DNA of 64,000 nucleotides. Origin: Pseudorasbora parva (lineage: Eukaryota; Chordata; Actinopteri; Cypriniformes; Gobionidae). Made by a program: the position numbers and the translations under genes. This document shows positions 33,660 to 46,707 of this stretch, piece after piece (position 1 is the first letter of the stretch; every line of letters begins with the position of its first letter). Under the pieces are notes generated by a model. The model had not been told where the DNA came from and did no database searches. It saw only the letters and a program-made list of their open reading frames with translations. Location of the stretch: contig NC_090184.1 in assembly GCF_024679245.1 (NCBI RefSeq), positions 7,658,047 to 7,722,046 on the forward strand, given 5' to 3'.

Positions 33660-34325
33660 TCGTTGTCCTAACGGGAGATCCAAACACGGCCCATTTTAAG
33701 ATTTGTAGCAGAATCCATCAGGTTTTGATTTTTTATCTTTCGGTATTTGCTAGAATACATGATACCATGTATCTGAACAAGATGTCCAGGACCTCCAGCA
33801 ACAAAAAAAAAGGCCCACAACATTAAAGATCCAGGGGTATTTTTAGCCGTGGGCATGAGGCACTTTTTATCCCTAAAAGCTATTTTATAGTTTCATCTGA
33901 CCGCAGGACCTGGTCCCTTTTGACTTTCCAGTCGTGTCTGACAACTGAATATGCTGGAGTTTGTTTATGGGTGAGCAAGGAGGATTTCTCTTAAATCCCT
34001 CTCAAACAACATGTGGTGATGTAGGGATTGTTGGATTTTTTTTTCTTTCTGACCCCAAGACTCAACTAATCTCTGCGGTTCTCCATCTGTGATCCTTGGA
34101 GAGTCTTTGTGCACTCAATCGTTCCTCCTCGCCGTGCATTAGGACAATATACACACACGTGTATTTTGTAACACTTTTAGTTGAATTGAGCTTCTTAATT
34201 ATTGCCCTGATGGTGGAAATGGGGATTTTCAATGCTTTAGCTATTTTCCTACAGTCTCTTTCTATTTTGTGAAGCTCCAAAATCTTTTGCTGCACATCAG
34301 AACTATAATCTTTGGTTTCACTCAT
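33660..34325 (-). pseudogene. Tc1-like transposase remnant
   Basis: The N-terminal helix-turn-helix is readable from 34325 down (MSETKDYSSDVQQKILELHK, then a KIAKALKIPISTIRAII recognition region). A separate downstream piece (33668-33856) resembles the GSLMLWAFF/GGPG segment that lies between the catalytic aspartates. Frameshifts and deletions remove the catalytic core. Copy 1 remnants (4140-4740) are more decayed. Confidence 0.75.
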
Positions 34326-36117
34326 TGTGATAAATGATTAAGGGAATTTGGCTTTTATGTCTCCTTATATTTATACTCCTGTGAAACAAGACATCATAGC
34401 TGGACACTTTCATGTTCCTTGTCACCCTGGTGTGCTAAAAAAAAAAAAAAAAAAAAATATATATATTAATGCAAATATACTTTTTTACTCATTTAAAATT
34501 CTAGGAGTACCAACATTTGTGGCCAACATGCTTTAGAGAAAATAATTAATTTCATAAATTGATTTACCCCCCATTTTCAATTATTTTACTTAAATGAAAG
34601 GTTGGATATTTGTGATTTTTTTAAATAAAAGATCAAAGGGATAAACATTGCTGATTATTTTTTTACAGCCATATTAACCAGGGGTATATATATACACTTT
34701 CTCCCTGAAAATCACTGGAAGTACGACCAGAGCTGTACAGAAATCCATATCTGTACGACACTGAGAAGGTGTTAGGGATGTAACAGTTTAAATAACAAAA
34801 GTTGTTTGTATCATAGTTTTAGAGTCACGATAAATAATTGTAGAGCCACTGTAGTGAGATGGGCTTTGTAACGACGTCTTTAGTGCCTTTATGGGTCTTC
34901 CGAAGATGAACTTACGGGTGTCGGACGACATGTATGGAGGACCAAACCTGCATTTTTCTGAAACTCATGGTCATGGATAAGAAGATGTTATAGTCCATAA
35001 CTACATAATATTCTCTGTAAAGTGTCGTGTATAGCTGAAAATCATGATTTCTTGTTGTGTTGATTGGTCAATGTCAGTTATGTTACCAAGGTAGAGTTAC
35101 AGTTTGTAACTGAACTGACAGTCATTCACAGAGAAACACACTCTCTCCCTCTCTCACACCTCAGACTGTCAACATGCTCACTCTACCTTGGTAACAGAGT
35201 TTGACGGAAACAAAAGCGACTGACTAATTAGAAAAACAAAAATCACGATTTCAGAAAATATACAATATATTTCTATAGATATATAGAAATATATAGATAT
35301 TAAACTTGAGTATTTTGCAATCAGTTGTTGAATGGGTGTCATTCAATAGAAAAATGGCCTTTTTAGAAGGAACAAATTTGACACAGTTAAGGTACAAACG
35401 GGCTTGTCCCTGGGGTAGTATAATGTTTTTTTTTATATTAATACATATTTTTTATTTAATCATATTTTAGTTAGTTAGGTCTTATTTTATCATTCCCGTA
35501 ATGGTTTAGTATTTTATGAGTTAAAGAACTCTGCCTCGTCTTTTGTCCAAACATACCACGCCATCTTTACTGACGTCAGGTGACCTGTAAATGGGAAAAA
35601 CTGTTTCCATTGCAGTTTTGTGAAATATTCCTTTTTCGAATTGTCTGAGAAACCACCTCATGCAAGCGTAAAAACTTTTTTATTATATATGGGTGTTTTG
35701 GCAAAATGTACGTTTCCATGGGGCGTATTTTCAATTCGTAATTTACATTAAATAAGAAGGTAGAATTTGTAAAGATATGCCAAAAGATCTGCCATAGGAC
35801 AGATGTAGGTTGTGTCTTATTCTGGCTCTGTTTGGATTAAATGCAATCTTTTGTTAAGAACTCCATTACAATATATAAGTAGTGGAACATCTTAGGAACA
35901 TCTGTTGAGTGAGTTGTTGAATTATTCAATAAATAGAGTCTTTCAAAACAATAATTCATTCAGGAATAAAGCAACGCTATTGTGTATTGCTCTGAGATGC
36001 TCAACTGGTTATCCTGATGAAAATAATGTTTAAAATCTACATTACTTCTTGTTTATGGATGTTGTACTATTGACTGTTGATAATGACCGTTTAATGACAG
36101 GAGTGTGTGTGTGGGCA

Positions 36118-36398
36118 TATTTTTGTGACATATGAGGACACAAATGTGTATAATGACATGGGTATGACACAGGTATTACAGGAGAGGGTGAAATATGAGG
36201 ACATTGGCCATATCCCCACTTTTCAAAATGCTTACAAATCATACAGGATGAGTTTTTTTGAGAAAGTAAAAATGCAGAATGTTTCCTGTGATGGGTAGGT
36301 TTAGGGGCAGGGGCAGTGTAGGGGGATAGAAAATACGGTTTGTACAGTATAAAAACCATTACGCCTATGGAATGTCCCCATATGTCACAAAAACAAAC
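36118..36398. mobile_element. MITE-like repeat, copy 2
   Basis: Counterpart of 6826-7102, followed by a long (TG)n tract (36399-36500). Confidence 0.5.
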
Positions 36399-36431
36399 TG
36401 TCTGTGTGTGCGTGCGTGCGTGCGTGCGCGC

Positions 36432-36502
<71 letters not shown>

Positions 36503-37149
36503 CATTTTTTAATTGAATTACAGTTACTTCTGATGTAACTTAGTACACTATAGACTAGGATATAACAATTCTATATAAAACAATCCTAGTAGATATTCAT
36601 AAATATTTTTAATGATATTATTTTTTGAGAGCGAGAGTAATGGTAGTAATCTAACACTGTTGCAGAAGCTAGTAATTAATTTTTTTTTTTTTTAAAAAAA
36701 CTTACCCAATCGTGTGCATAAACCTACATTATATTAGAAGATTAATGTTTTAAAGAATTAGAATTAGTAGGCTACGCCCCAAATAGTAGTAAGCCTTTGG
36801 TAAAAAGAGTGTTCCAAAAGTACCCGGATGGTTTACTATTTCCGGCCAGAATTTGAAGTGCGGATCGATGTACACTCTAACAGCAAATATTGCCCACAAT
36901 CCATTGCACGTTGGACTAGAATTTGATTAGAACGACAAACATGGATAAAAAGTTTTAAAAAAATACAAACATTTGCGAGTGTTTGAGCTCACTGTGACAT
37001 CATAGTGGAGATTCCGTTCTGGCAGCTGTAAATTGCAGATCTGACTCTGGTTTGCAGTTAGTGCGTTTTGAATGAATAGAGCGAAAGACTTTCGAGACTT
37101 TGCAGATATCAACAAGTATTGAATTATCTCTCAGCATTCAGTGTCCATA

Positions 37150-38787
37150 ATGGCGCTGGTTAGCAGTTTATTAAGACAACTGTTTGATTGTTTTGCTCCC
37201 TTCTTGCGAAGAAGGGATGCACCACAGCAGTGTGTGGAGCAAGAATCAGCGGCAGTAGAGAAACTTCCAGAGGAGCGTGAGGCCTTCGACGGCACTGCCA
37301 ATGACAGGAAGAGACGCCGCAAGGTACCTACACTGTAAAAAAATTATTTAGAAAAAAAGTTACCTGGTTGCATTAAAATTTTGAGTTAATACAATGAACA
37401 TTTGTTTTGAGATTCGACAACATTTATTATAATATTATTAAAAGATTTTGTAAGCATATTGGGTAATTGTGTGTGTTTTATTTCTGATGACGCAGTGAAA
37501 CATACCAAATAGTGCTATTTCCATGATTTATCACATTTTGTATGTGGTTCAGATACAATAATATTTTGATTTTCTATTTATTAAACAAATTTCCTTCATT
37601 GTATCAACTCAAATTTTTAATTTCAATAAACTCAAAATTTTAGGGCAACCAGGTTACTTACTTTTTAAAGTTAAACCAACAAAAACCAACAATGTTTTTT
37701 ACAGTGTAAGAATTGCCCGCTTGGAGAGAGAGAGGAGGAAAGAGAGGTGAAGATCACTAAGGGAGGCAGTCACAAAGAGGAAGCTGAAATAACACAGAGA
37801 GGACGTGTACATCAGAAAAAAAGAGAGGTGCACAGTCTGGAAAAGTTGATGGAGAGAGGAAGTGAGCTTCAAGTGGATCCCCCCAAACTGTTGGCGGTTC
37901 CTTCATGTTCTGATGAAGTTGTTTCCCTCCAACGCTCTTCATCCCAGATGCTTCCTGTGGTGGTTCCTCCACGCCCCACTCCAGCACCTGATGAAATGTT
38001 TTCCATCCGACGCTCTTCATCGCAAGGGCGTCATCCCAAACGGCTTCCTCCGAGCCCCACTCCTGCACATGATGAAGTGGTTGCTCTTCAGCGTCCTCCC
38101 AGCCGGAAGCCTCTGCCGTTCGCTTGTTTCCCGTTTGAGCCACTGAGCCCCACTCCTGCACCTGATGAAGTGGTTGCTTTTCAGCGTCCTCCCAGCCGGA
38201 AGCCTCTGCCGTTCGCTTGTTCTCCATTTGAGCCAGCTCCAGAACTCATTCTGGTGGACATAGAGGATGATGAGAGCGAGTATGTGACGTTTACAGGGAA
38301 GACCTTCTGCGCCAGTGACTTAGTCAAGTCTAAACGCCCTCAAATGCCGGAGCTTGAAAAGAAACCGAGACTAATGGTTGCTTGGATGGAGAAGGACTGC
38401 GAGGTGCAGGAGGAAGTGTGGGCAAACGAAGTGGTGGAGGTCCAGGAATTTGTGGAAGAGGAAGGTGACCCCAGTGAAATGGGAGATGCTCACGCCATAC
38501 AAGGCCATATGGATGATGCTTTTCAGATTGATGAACGTGTAGACTCTCCTGAGGGTCCCCAGAATAAGACCCAGGACAATGCGACCGTCCAGAAAATGTG
38601 CAAAAGAAAAGGGCCACTTGTTCTGTTCACCTGGGCAGTGAGGAAGGCCAAGAAGATACAGGAGAAGAAATTACTCAAGGAGAAGGAGCGACAAGAAAAA
38701 GAGTTACTGCTTGAACGCTACATAAATGAACCGAAACTGAAACACTTGTGGATAAATAAGCATAACCGCAACTACTGCTCCTCCTAG
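37150..38787 (+). CDS. Uncharacterised two-exon protein, copy 2 (exons 37150-37323, 37705-38787)
   Basis: Same gene structure and length (418 aa) as at 7837. Exon 1 protein is identical to copy 1. The main exon differs at about 18 of 346 residues, with no stop or frameshift. Splice sites (CGCAAG|GTACCT and TTTTTTACAG|TGTAAG), the Pro-rich repeats, the acidic stretches and the Lys/Glu coil are all kept. AATAAA at 38822-38827. In several differences from copy 1 it agrees with inverted copy 3 (for example PAPDEVVAFQ in the last repeat), which suggests copy 1 changed or that gene conversion occurred. Confidence 0.72.
37331..37706. mobile_element. MITE forming the intron, copy 2
   Basis: Counterpart of 8018-8417 with a ~30-bp deletion near 37386. 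Flanked by TA. The intron is 37324-37704. Confidence 0.85.
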
Positions 38788-39148
38788 TGCAGCTCATCCC
38801 TCTTTACCTTTACCCTCTGTAAATAAAAAAGAGTGCATACTAAAAGTTGAAAGATCCATGACTCTTCCTGACTTTTAAATAAATAAAAAAATCACTTTAT
38901 TTTGACGATAATGATGTATATTAAAATATAGTTATTTTTGCTTAAAATAAGGTATCAACATTTTTGATACGACTGAAATTTCATAATTCTTATCACCATT
39001 TTCAATATCATTTAAAAATCTAATATAGCCTAAAATAAACTCTCAAGCTTACTGAAGACAAGCACACACAATAGAACAAAAACACTAATAAAACAGACCT
39101 TCCGTATTTAATTGTAATATTGTATATTGTCTAAAGAAAGTAAAAAAT

Positions 39149-39466
39149 TGTGGTGTGACAGGCAGCGGGGCGAGGGACCGCGAAAGCGGGCAGGTGTTGA
39201 CGAGTGCCAGCTGCATGGCACACTGGTCTCATCTCGCGGCCATGTGACGGGAGCATAAAAGGAGGAGCAAGGGCTGCGGAAGACGAGAGAGGACCAGGCC
39301 TGGATTTTACGTTATGTTTTGTTTATGTTTTATTATGTTTATGTGGGCAGTCGTCCGTGAGGGGCTGCCCGCGGTTTTACTTTCGTTTTGTTTATTTATG
39401 TTGAATTAAAGTTTTGAAAAGTTCGCCGGTTCCCGCCTCCTTCCTTCCGATCTAAGATTCGTTACA
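39149..39466 (+). mobile_element. Solo LTR, copy 2
   Basis: Counterpart of 9860-10177 with the same 318-bp length and AAAAT on each side. Shared, so it is older than the copy 1-copy 2 duplication. Confidence 0.85.
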
Positions 39467-39580
39467 AAAATACAGATGTTTTCTTTCTTTGGTTTTCAGG
39501 TTTTTCCAGTTATGATACGACTTGAATAGTAATGACTATTATAACTCCATGTATGTACATGATGTTAATATTATGTATTT

Positions 39581-41874
39581 CAAAGCTACACTGTGTAACT
39601 TTTTTAGTTTATTCTTAGCTAAAAAAACGTTGTTCTTTCAAAAATATATGTGCTCATTAATGTATATTTACTTCTTTCAAGTAATAAAGTATTCTCGTAA
39701 GTTTATAATATGCCATTTAAAATACATACGGGTGAGGGGTTCGAATGCCGGTCGCCATGTTGCCCCTCCATCTTGAAAGTACATTAGCCAAAGAGGGACA
39801 TACCCGTAAATTCAAGCTTCGCCTTTCGCGTTTTAACACTCGGTGGCACTCATGGTTGAGGTCGAACTGGAAGCCATGTTAATCTTGGGCTAAATCGGCC
39901 ACCATAGGCGTTAAAATGAAATTGGAATTGAGTGGAACAGAAACTAATATTCACTGGATGGCCATATACTGGGACGTCGTTCAGCCTATTTTAGGGGGGC
40001 TGAAGCTACCCTAAAATGTTCCTAATCCCCACTATCACTAACCATATCATCATTCATATCTAGACACAACAAATGATGTATATCCAGCTACCAAAAATAC
40101 CCGAAAAATTGGAAGTTGGACAGAAGTACAAAGAGTCGTTGTGCTATCAATATGATGCATCGCTAGCCCAGAAATCTAGACGCACCCTAGCGGCAGCAAA
40201 TTTAATCTGCCCGCGAGTGTCGTCTAGCAACTCTCAATACCCTTCTGAGCTGTATTCGCCTAACTCTTGCCGGGCCAATCACATCGTGTATAGAGTCGGT
40301 GGGCGGGGCCATAATGACGACGGCCGAGTTGCGTTTGCGTGCTTCTAGTAAACACAGAAACTGGCGACCGGCGGTCTTTCGAATCAGCTTAGACCGCGAC
40401 TCTGGAAGACTTGGAGTTAAGCTTTTCTCTGAGAAAAGAACAGCACTGAAGTTATTCTTAAGAAGGGAAGATGTGTTCGGAGTTTTGCTGAACGGATACG
40501 GCGAATGTTTAATCTATCAACAAGCTCTGTTTCACCTTCATTGCTCTGGTTGGTTGAAGCGCTATCCTATCGTGTGCAGAGGTAGTTTGAAAGACAACCG
40601 TTTATCCCGCCCCTCGGATTGAGCTGTCAATGGTGAGTTTCTAGACCAATCATCTTGATGTGGGTCTGGCTTGTCAGGTTAATGCATCGCACCATCTCGT
40701 TGCAACTGTGGCAGCTTTCAGAGCGTTAATTGCAGACCAGAGTGCTGCTGTAAGTGACGGCCATTGCACACATACTCCGTTTGCCGTGCATATGCAGTGT
40801 GTATTTTTTCCCGTACCCATTGTCAACGGATGACAGCGGACGCGGTCCGGCGAACCGTTCCAGGAGCGGTGCGTAAAGAGCAGTGCTGCGATCGTTTTCG
40901 CACCAGACGCATATGATGTGAATATAGTCTATAATTCTATTCCGTATCAAAGTCATGAGGCCTTTTGCCTTGGGTAAATCAAGGAAAACAACATCATACC
41001 TGGCATTTAGCTAAATAAGAAGTAATAATGGATAGCACTCGTCCTCCTTTCTTTTTGGAGGTAGAAAAACAAAGTTCTTTATGACCTGCTGGATTTCTTA
41101 AAACAAAAAAGAGATTTACAAAATAAAAGACACAATTTTTTGTCTATTGTAATGTGTGATTTTTAACATTGACTAGGCCTATAACATATGTTTAAATGTT
41201 ATGCCACTTGCGTTGTGTGAGCGACTTAATATATAAATCTAAAGGCTATATAAATATAAAGGAATTGGAGTAAAGGGATTGAATAAAACGTTGTTTATAT
41301 TATAATAGTGCTTTTAAACATGCCATCTATGAAAGAGTGTATACAAGAGAATTGCAATGATCACAAGCCATGTTCAATAGCCTAACAACTCTTAAATTTG
41401 ACATAAAAAATAATTAATAAATGCTGTGTTTGTGGCATACAGCCGCGGATCAGTTGCGCTCTGCAAACGCTGCAAATATGAAAGCACATCAGCGCACTTC
41501 TGCATCGGCAACTTTAGTTTGGTCTGAGCTCGTTATCCACCCTCCCGCCCACATACACCGATACACGCTAATGGTGAAAGAAGATCGGTAAGTGCCGTGA
41601 GTCGTGTGATACAGTCAAATTGTAAGTTGTTTTTAATGACCTGCTTTCCTTTAGCTACGTTTTCTTGAGGTAAAGGAAAGGGGATATTTTGGTTTGATAT
41701 GGAAAACTAGTCTAGCTAGAGTGAACAGGCAAAATACAAGATTTTGCAAACGCAAATTTCAAATAGCCTACCCTGGGGCTAAGCCCCCCCTGTCTTCCAA
41801 TCCTAGTGAGGTCCCTGGTCATATACCTTTTCACCGCTAGATGAGGGAAAATATCACACAGTGTAGCTTTAATG
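39581..41874. mobile_element. Non-autonomous DNA element, TIR AAAGCTACACTGTGT, copy 2
   Basis: Counterpart of 11912-13842, with the extra ~360-bp segment at 40735-41095 and the nested MULE-like MITE at 40164-40681. Confidence 0.55.
40164..40681. mobile_element. MULE-like MITE, copy 2
   Basis: TAGCCCAG to CAGGTTA, flanked by ATGCATCGC on both sides (40155-40163, 40682-40690). Same insertion as 12498. Confidence 0.75.
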
Positions 41875-42424
41875 AATAAAGAGAAAATTATTGAATTCAT
41901 GTGTTTTATTGTATGTTTAATGAAAATAATACAAAAATATATATTCTTAGCATTCTTTCTATTGCTGCCAGGTTAGACTTGTGTTGTAATGATTTATGCC
42001 TGTACAGTGTGCGTAAAGAAGATGATGATATAATGCCTTTTAATAAATGAAGGTAAAACAATACATATAATGAATTAAATATGCAGTACATTACAGTTTT
42101 TAGTGTATTCCAAAATAGAGAAAATAGAGGACCAGGACCAGCATAAACCAGCTGCCATGCTTCAAAAACCTAACCAGCATATGTTGTTTTTTTCAACAGA
42201 GGTCTTGCCTGAGCAACTGTTGGTGCAAGCCATTGCGGTGGCTGCACTAGGAGTAGGGGCGATATACCGGTAGACACGATTAACCGGTAGAAATTTGTCA
42301 ACCGGTAGATTTTGGAATACGCTCATGTGATGTTACTGTGCTGCACGGTCACAAAAGTTTATCGTTTGCATGTGTTTTTAAGCACCGCAGTTTAAAAACA
42401 GGTGTGCTCCTAGTACAGCCACCT

Positions 42425-43140
42425 AGCCTGACAAGCCAGACCCACATCAAGATGTTTGGTCTGGAAACTCACCATTGACAGCTCAATCCGAGGGGCGGAT
42501 AAACGGTTGTCTTTCAAACTCCCTCTGCATGGCGTGCACACAATAGGATAGTGGTAAAACCAACCAGAGCAACGAAGGTGAAGCAGAGCTAGTTGACAGA
42601 TTAAACTTTCATCGTATCCGGTCCCTTTTTAAGAATGACTTCAGTGCCGTTCTTTGTTCTTTTCTCAGAGAAAAGCTTAACTCCAAGTCTTCCAGAGTCG
42701 CGGCCAAAGCTGATTCGAAAGACCGCCATTCGCCAGCTTCTGTGTTTACTAGAAGCACGCAAGCACAACTCGGCCCTCATTATGTTAAGCCCCGCCCACC
42801 AACTCTATACACGATGTGATTGGCCCGACCCGAGTTTTTACAGCTCAGGGGTCTCATTTATAAAACTTTGTGTATATTTCATCCTAAAAGTGTACATACG
42901 TACAAAAGCTAGATTTTGCGTACACACAAAAAAATTCTGATTTATAAAACACCAGAAGCTGCGCAAAAATCCCTTTATAAATCACAGCCAGCAACAGATT
43001 GTGCGTACGTGCTTCTCCACCCTTTCTCCTCCCCGAAACCACCAAATATGGAGCTTACAACGCCTAGTTTTACTATGCATGACCTCATCTGCATATCATT
43101 TGCATGCATATTCCCATCCACGTCACACCATGTTTAACAC
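42425..43140. mobile_element. Truncated MULE-like MITE and Harbinger-like MITE, copy 2
   Basis: Counterpart of 14393-15110. The junction between the two repeats lies at about 42848. Confidence 0.5.
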
Positions 43141-44602
43141 TGTCAAAGGTAAAAGACATTGAAAATATTAGATACAGACTATAAATGCCACATTACATTA
43201 CTGAATATCATTCAATATCCTTTTTATGTTTTAGAATAAATATATCAAAATATCCATAAGAAAACATAAATAAATAGTGTTATTTTAGGCTAATTAAACG
43301 GCCATTATCAACAGTCAATAGTACAACATCCATAAACAAGAAGTAATGTAGATTTTAAACATTATTTTCATCAGGATAACCAGTTAAGCAATAGCGTTGC
43401 TTTATTCCTGAATGAATTATTGTTTTGAAAGACTCTATTTATTGAATAATTCAACAACTCACTCAACAGATGTTCCTAAGATGTTCCACTACTTATATAT
43501 TGTAATGGAGTTCTTAACAAAAGTTAGCATTTAATCAAAACAGAGCCAGAATAAGACACAACCTACATCTGTCCTATGGCAGATCTTTTGGCATTTCTTC
43601 ACAAATTCTACCTTCTTATTTAATGTAAATTACGAATTGAAAATACGCCCCATGGAAACGTACATTTCGCCAAAACACCCATATATCATAAAAAAGTTTT
43701 TACGCTTGCATGAGGTGGTTTCTCAGACAATTCGAAAAAGGAATATTTCACAAAACTGCAATGGAAACAGTTTTTCCCATTTACAGGTCACCTGACGTCA
43801 GTAAAGATGGCGTGGTATGTTTGAACAAAAGACGAGGCAGAGTTCTTTAACTCATAAAATACTAAACCATTACGGGAATGATAAAATAAGACCTAACTAA
43901 CTAAAATATGATTAAATAAAAAATATGTATTAATATAAAAAAACCATTATACTACCCCAGGGACAAGCCCGTTTGTACCTTAACTGTGTCAAATTTGTTC
44001 CTTCTAAAAAGGCCATTTTTCTATTGAATGACACCCATTCAACAACTGATTGCAAAATACTCAAGTTTAATATCTATATATTTCTATATATCTATAGAAA
44101 TATATTGTATATTTTCTGAAATCGTGATTTTTGTTTTTCTAATTGGTCAGTCGCTTTTGTTTCCGTCAAACTCTGTTACCAAGGTAGAGTGAGCATGTTG
44201 ACAGTCTGAGGTGTGAGAGAGGGAGAGAGTGTGTTTCTCTGTGAATGACTGTCAGTTCAGTTACAAACTGTAACTCTACCTTGGTAACATAATTGACATT
44301 GACCAATCAACACAACAAGAAATCATGATTTTCAGCTATACACGACACTTTACAGAGAATATTATATAGTTATGGACTATAACATCTTCTGATCCATGAC
44401 CATGAGTTTCAAAAAAATGCAGGTTTGGTCCTCCATACATGTCGTCCGACACCCGTAAGACCTCTGTTCATCTTCGGAACACAAATTAAAATATTTTAGT
44501 TGAAATCCGATGGCTCAGAAAGGCTTTCATTGACACCGATATCATGTCCTCTCTTAAGACCCATAAAGGCACTAAAGACGTCGTTACAAAGCCCATCTCA
44601 TG

Positions 44603-45725
44603 ACAAGAAAATACAAAAATATATAAATGTGCTTAATGTAGCGACAAATTATAACGTGCATTACAGAAATAAACAATGTCTAGAACAACCACTTCTCTTT
44701 AATTTAGCCTACATTTGAAGTTAACGAAAATGAACAATAGACAGTAGTTTCTTTGTTTAATTCACAAATAACTTGCATAAAAAAATTATAATAAACTAAT
44801 AATATAGCCTAGCCCTTTAAATTGTTCTGTGTCGGCCACGCATTCAGCCTTAGGAGTATCGATCTTTCGGTGACCGTGGTCAGTGAACATTCATTCATTC
44901 ATTCATATTAAAAAAAAAACCTTTATTTTAGCATATAAGTCAGCAGTTTTCGTTTATTTGCATTTTGTCTTATAATTCTGAGTGACAGATGTCACATTTG
45001 ATTTAGCCTATTTTTCTGTGATATTTGTTTTAGTTACGGTGTTGACAGGAGCCTAGGCTATAAGAAAAATAAATGATTGCACGGACAATTCCTATCCCCA
45101 GTGTCTCTCTTTCTGTAAGGGAAATTTAAAACATAGATTCTGGAAACAAAATCTAAATTTAGCTGGATCAGTCGGGTCGGAAATAAAATAATTTATAGCG
45201 GGTGAGCACGGAGTGAATTTTACGCGCGAGCGGAATGGTGCGGTGCGCAATAGCGGGAGTGGGACGAAAATACAGCCCCGCGCAGATTATATTTTGAAGA
45301 CTATTTAAAGAAAGTGTATGAAAAAAAAAGAAACAGCGGAAAGGGCGATAATGGACTGATTCTTGAGAGGACTTCTTGAGAGAATGGTTGAGAAATAAAT
45401 AGCATTTAAAAATTGGGAAATTAAAGTTCATCTTGCTTGCTCAGGGCAGGGAACTGGGAACTGTGCGAATGCACTAAACGTTTTATTTACTTCAAGCGCT
45501 TGCACTGTTGTGTTCAATAGTATCCAGGCAACACTTGAGTTACCGACCGCTACACCATCTTTAACTGGGAAATCTGATCGAGTGCCGAGGGAATGCGGAT
45601 GGACCACCAGTGTGCTATGAATTCTGGGATAGGGAAGGCTGCGAAGTTGTGGGAAGGTTCCATCTGCTGTACCCTTCCTTTGCCTGAGAACCGAAGGGCG
45701 CATTTTGAAGTCGCTCATTAATTGC
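44603..45725. other. Unassigned sequence in copy 2
   Basis: Counterpart of 16399-17521. Lies between the right hairpin block and the tandem repeats (45726-45950). No gene recognised. Confidence 0.5.
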
Positions 45726-45960
45726 GGCAGCCTTCGTCGCACCAGTGACACAATCGCACTTCAAATGTGGCCTTAAGAGGTGCAGCTTTCACTTTGGGAC
45801 AGCCTTCGTAGTGCCGCTGTGACGTAATCGCACTTTAAATGTGGCCTTCAGAGGGTGCAGCCTTCACATTGAGACAGCCTTCGTAGTGCCACTGTGACGT
45901 AATCGCACTTCAAATGCGGCCTTCGAAGTGCGCGCACTTCACTTTGGGACACAGCTATAC

Positions 45961-46442
45961 TGTTATGTGTCACACTCTGTCTTCACCTGTTGTTCATCAC
46001 CATCAACGCTCTCGCTGCTTTGCGCCCACACCTGTGTCTTGTCTAATTACTCAGACTACTTCTGGTGTTCGTTCTCTCTGTTCTGTGTCGGAGTATTGTG
46101 TGAGTTATGTGAGTAACGCTCTCTCTTTTTGTCAGCCGTATATCTTACCTGTGTCTTGTCTTGTGAAGCAGCATTCGCCCTGTTGTCTCCCGTTGAGACG
46201 TTGTTGCCTCACCTGTAGAGTTCTCTGCTCAGCTGCCGTCTTCAGGGGCCTCTCTCTCTGAGAGCATTTTCTGTTCGTCGTTAACTCTCGTGGCAAAGTA
46301 TCCACGGAGGAGCTGTCTTCCTGAGAGCACCTTTTTGAGTTTCAGCTCTGAGCTTTCTGTCTATAGTAGACTGTTTTGTTGGACATTAAAGACTTTGCAT
46401 TGTATCACCTTTGCTTTTGGATCCTTTTGTTTCACTTTCACT
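45961..46442 (+). mobile_element. Putative LTR/leader of the gypsy-like element, copy 2
   Basis: Same as 17757-18240. It leads into the gag ATG at 46443. Confidence 0.5.
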
Positions 46443-46707
46443 ATGGATCCAGCGAAGAGGGAATCATTTTTTTCTGTGGTAGAGATTCAAGGAGTGATGC
46501 TAGGTCATCATGAGGAGGAGTTATCTGCTGCCAGAGATGCGGTGGAACGTTTGGCCGCGCAGGTTAATGATCTGTCCGTTCGCCTCCTTCATGCGCACCA
46601 AGAATCTCCTGTTGTTCAGCATCCTCCATCTCTTCCTGAACCTCGTGTGAACAATCCTCCATGTTATGCAGGTGAGCCGACTGAGTGTAGAGCCTTTTTG
46701 ACTCAGT

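Larger units (their letters stand above)
31071..34690 (-). mobile_element. Degenerate Tc1-like transposon, copy 2
   Basis: Same element as 3130-5380. It begins CAGTGGTGGTCAAAATTG and is split by an L2 (31329-32889) and a SINE (32963-33504). Transposase remnants at 33660-34325. Confidence 0.75.

Noticed and set aside
37150..38787. Naming the two-exon gene as a known oocyte gene
   Set aside because: I had a vague impression of similarity to a fish oogenesis transcript but cannot verify it from sequence, so no symbol is given.
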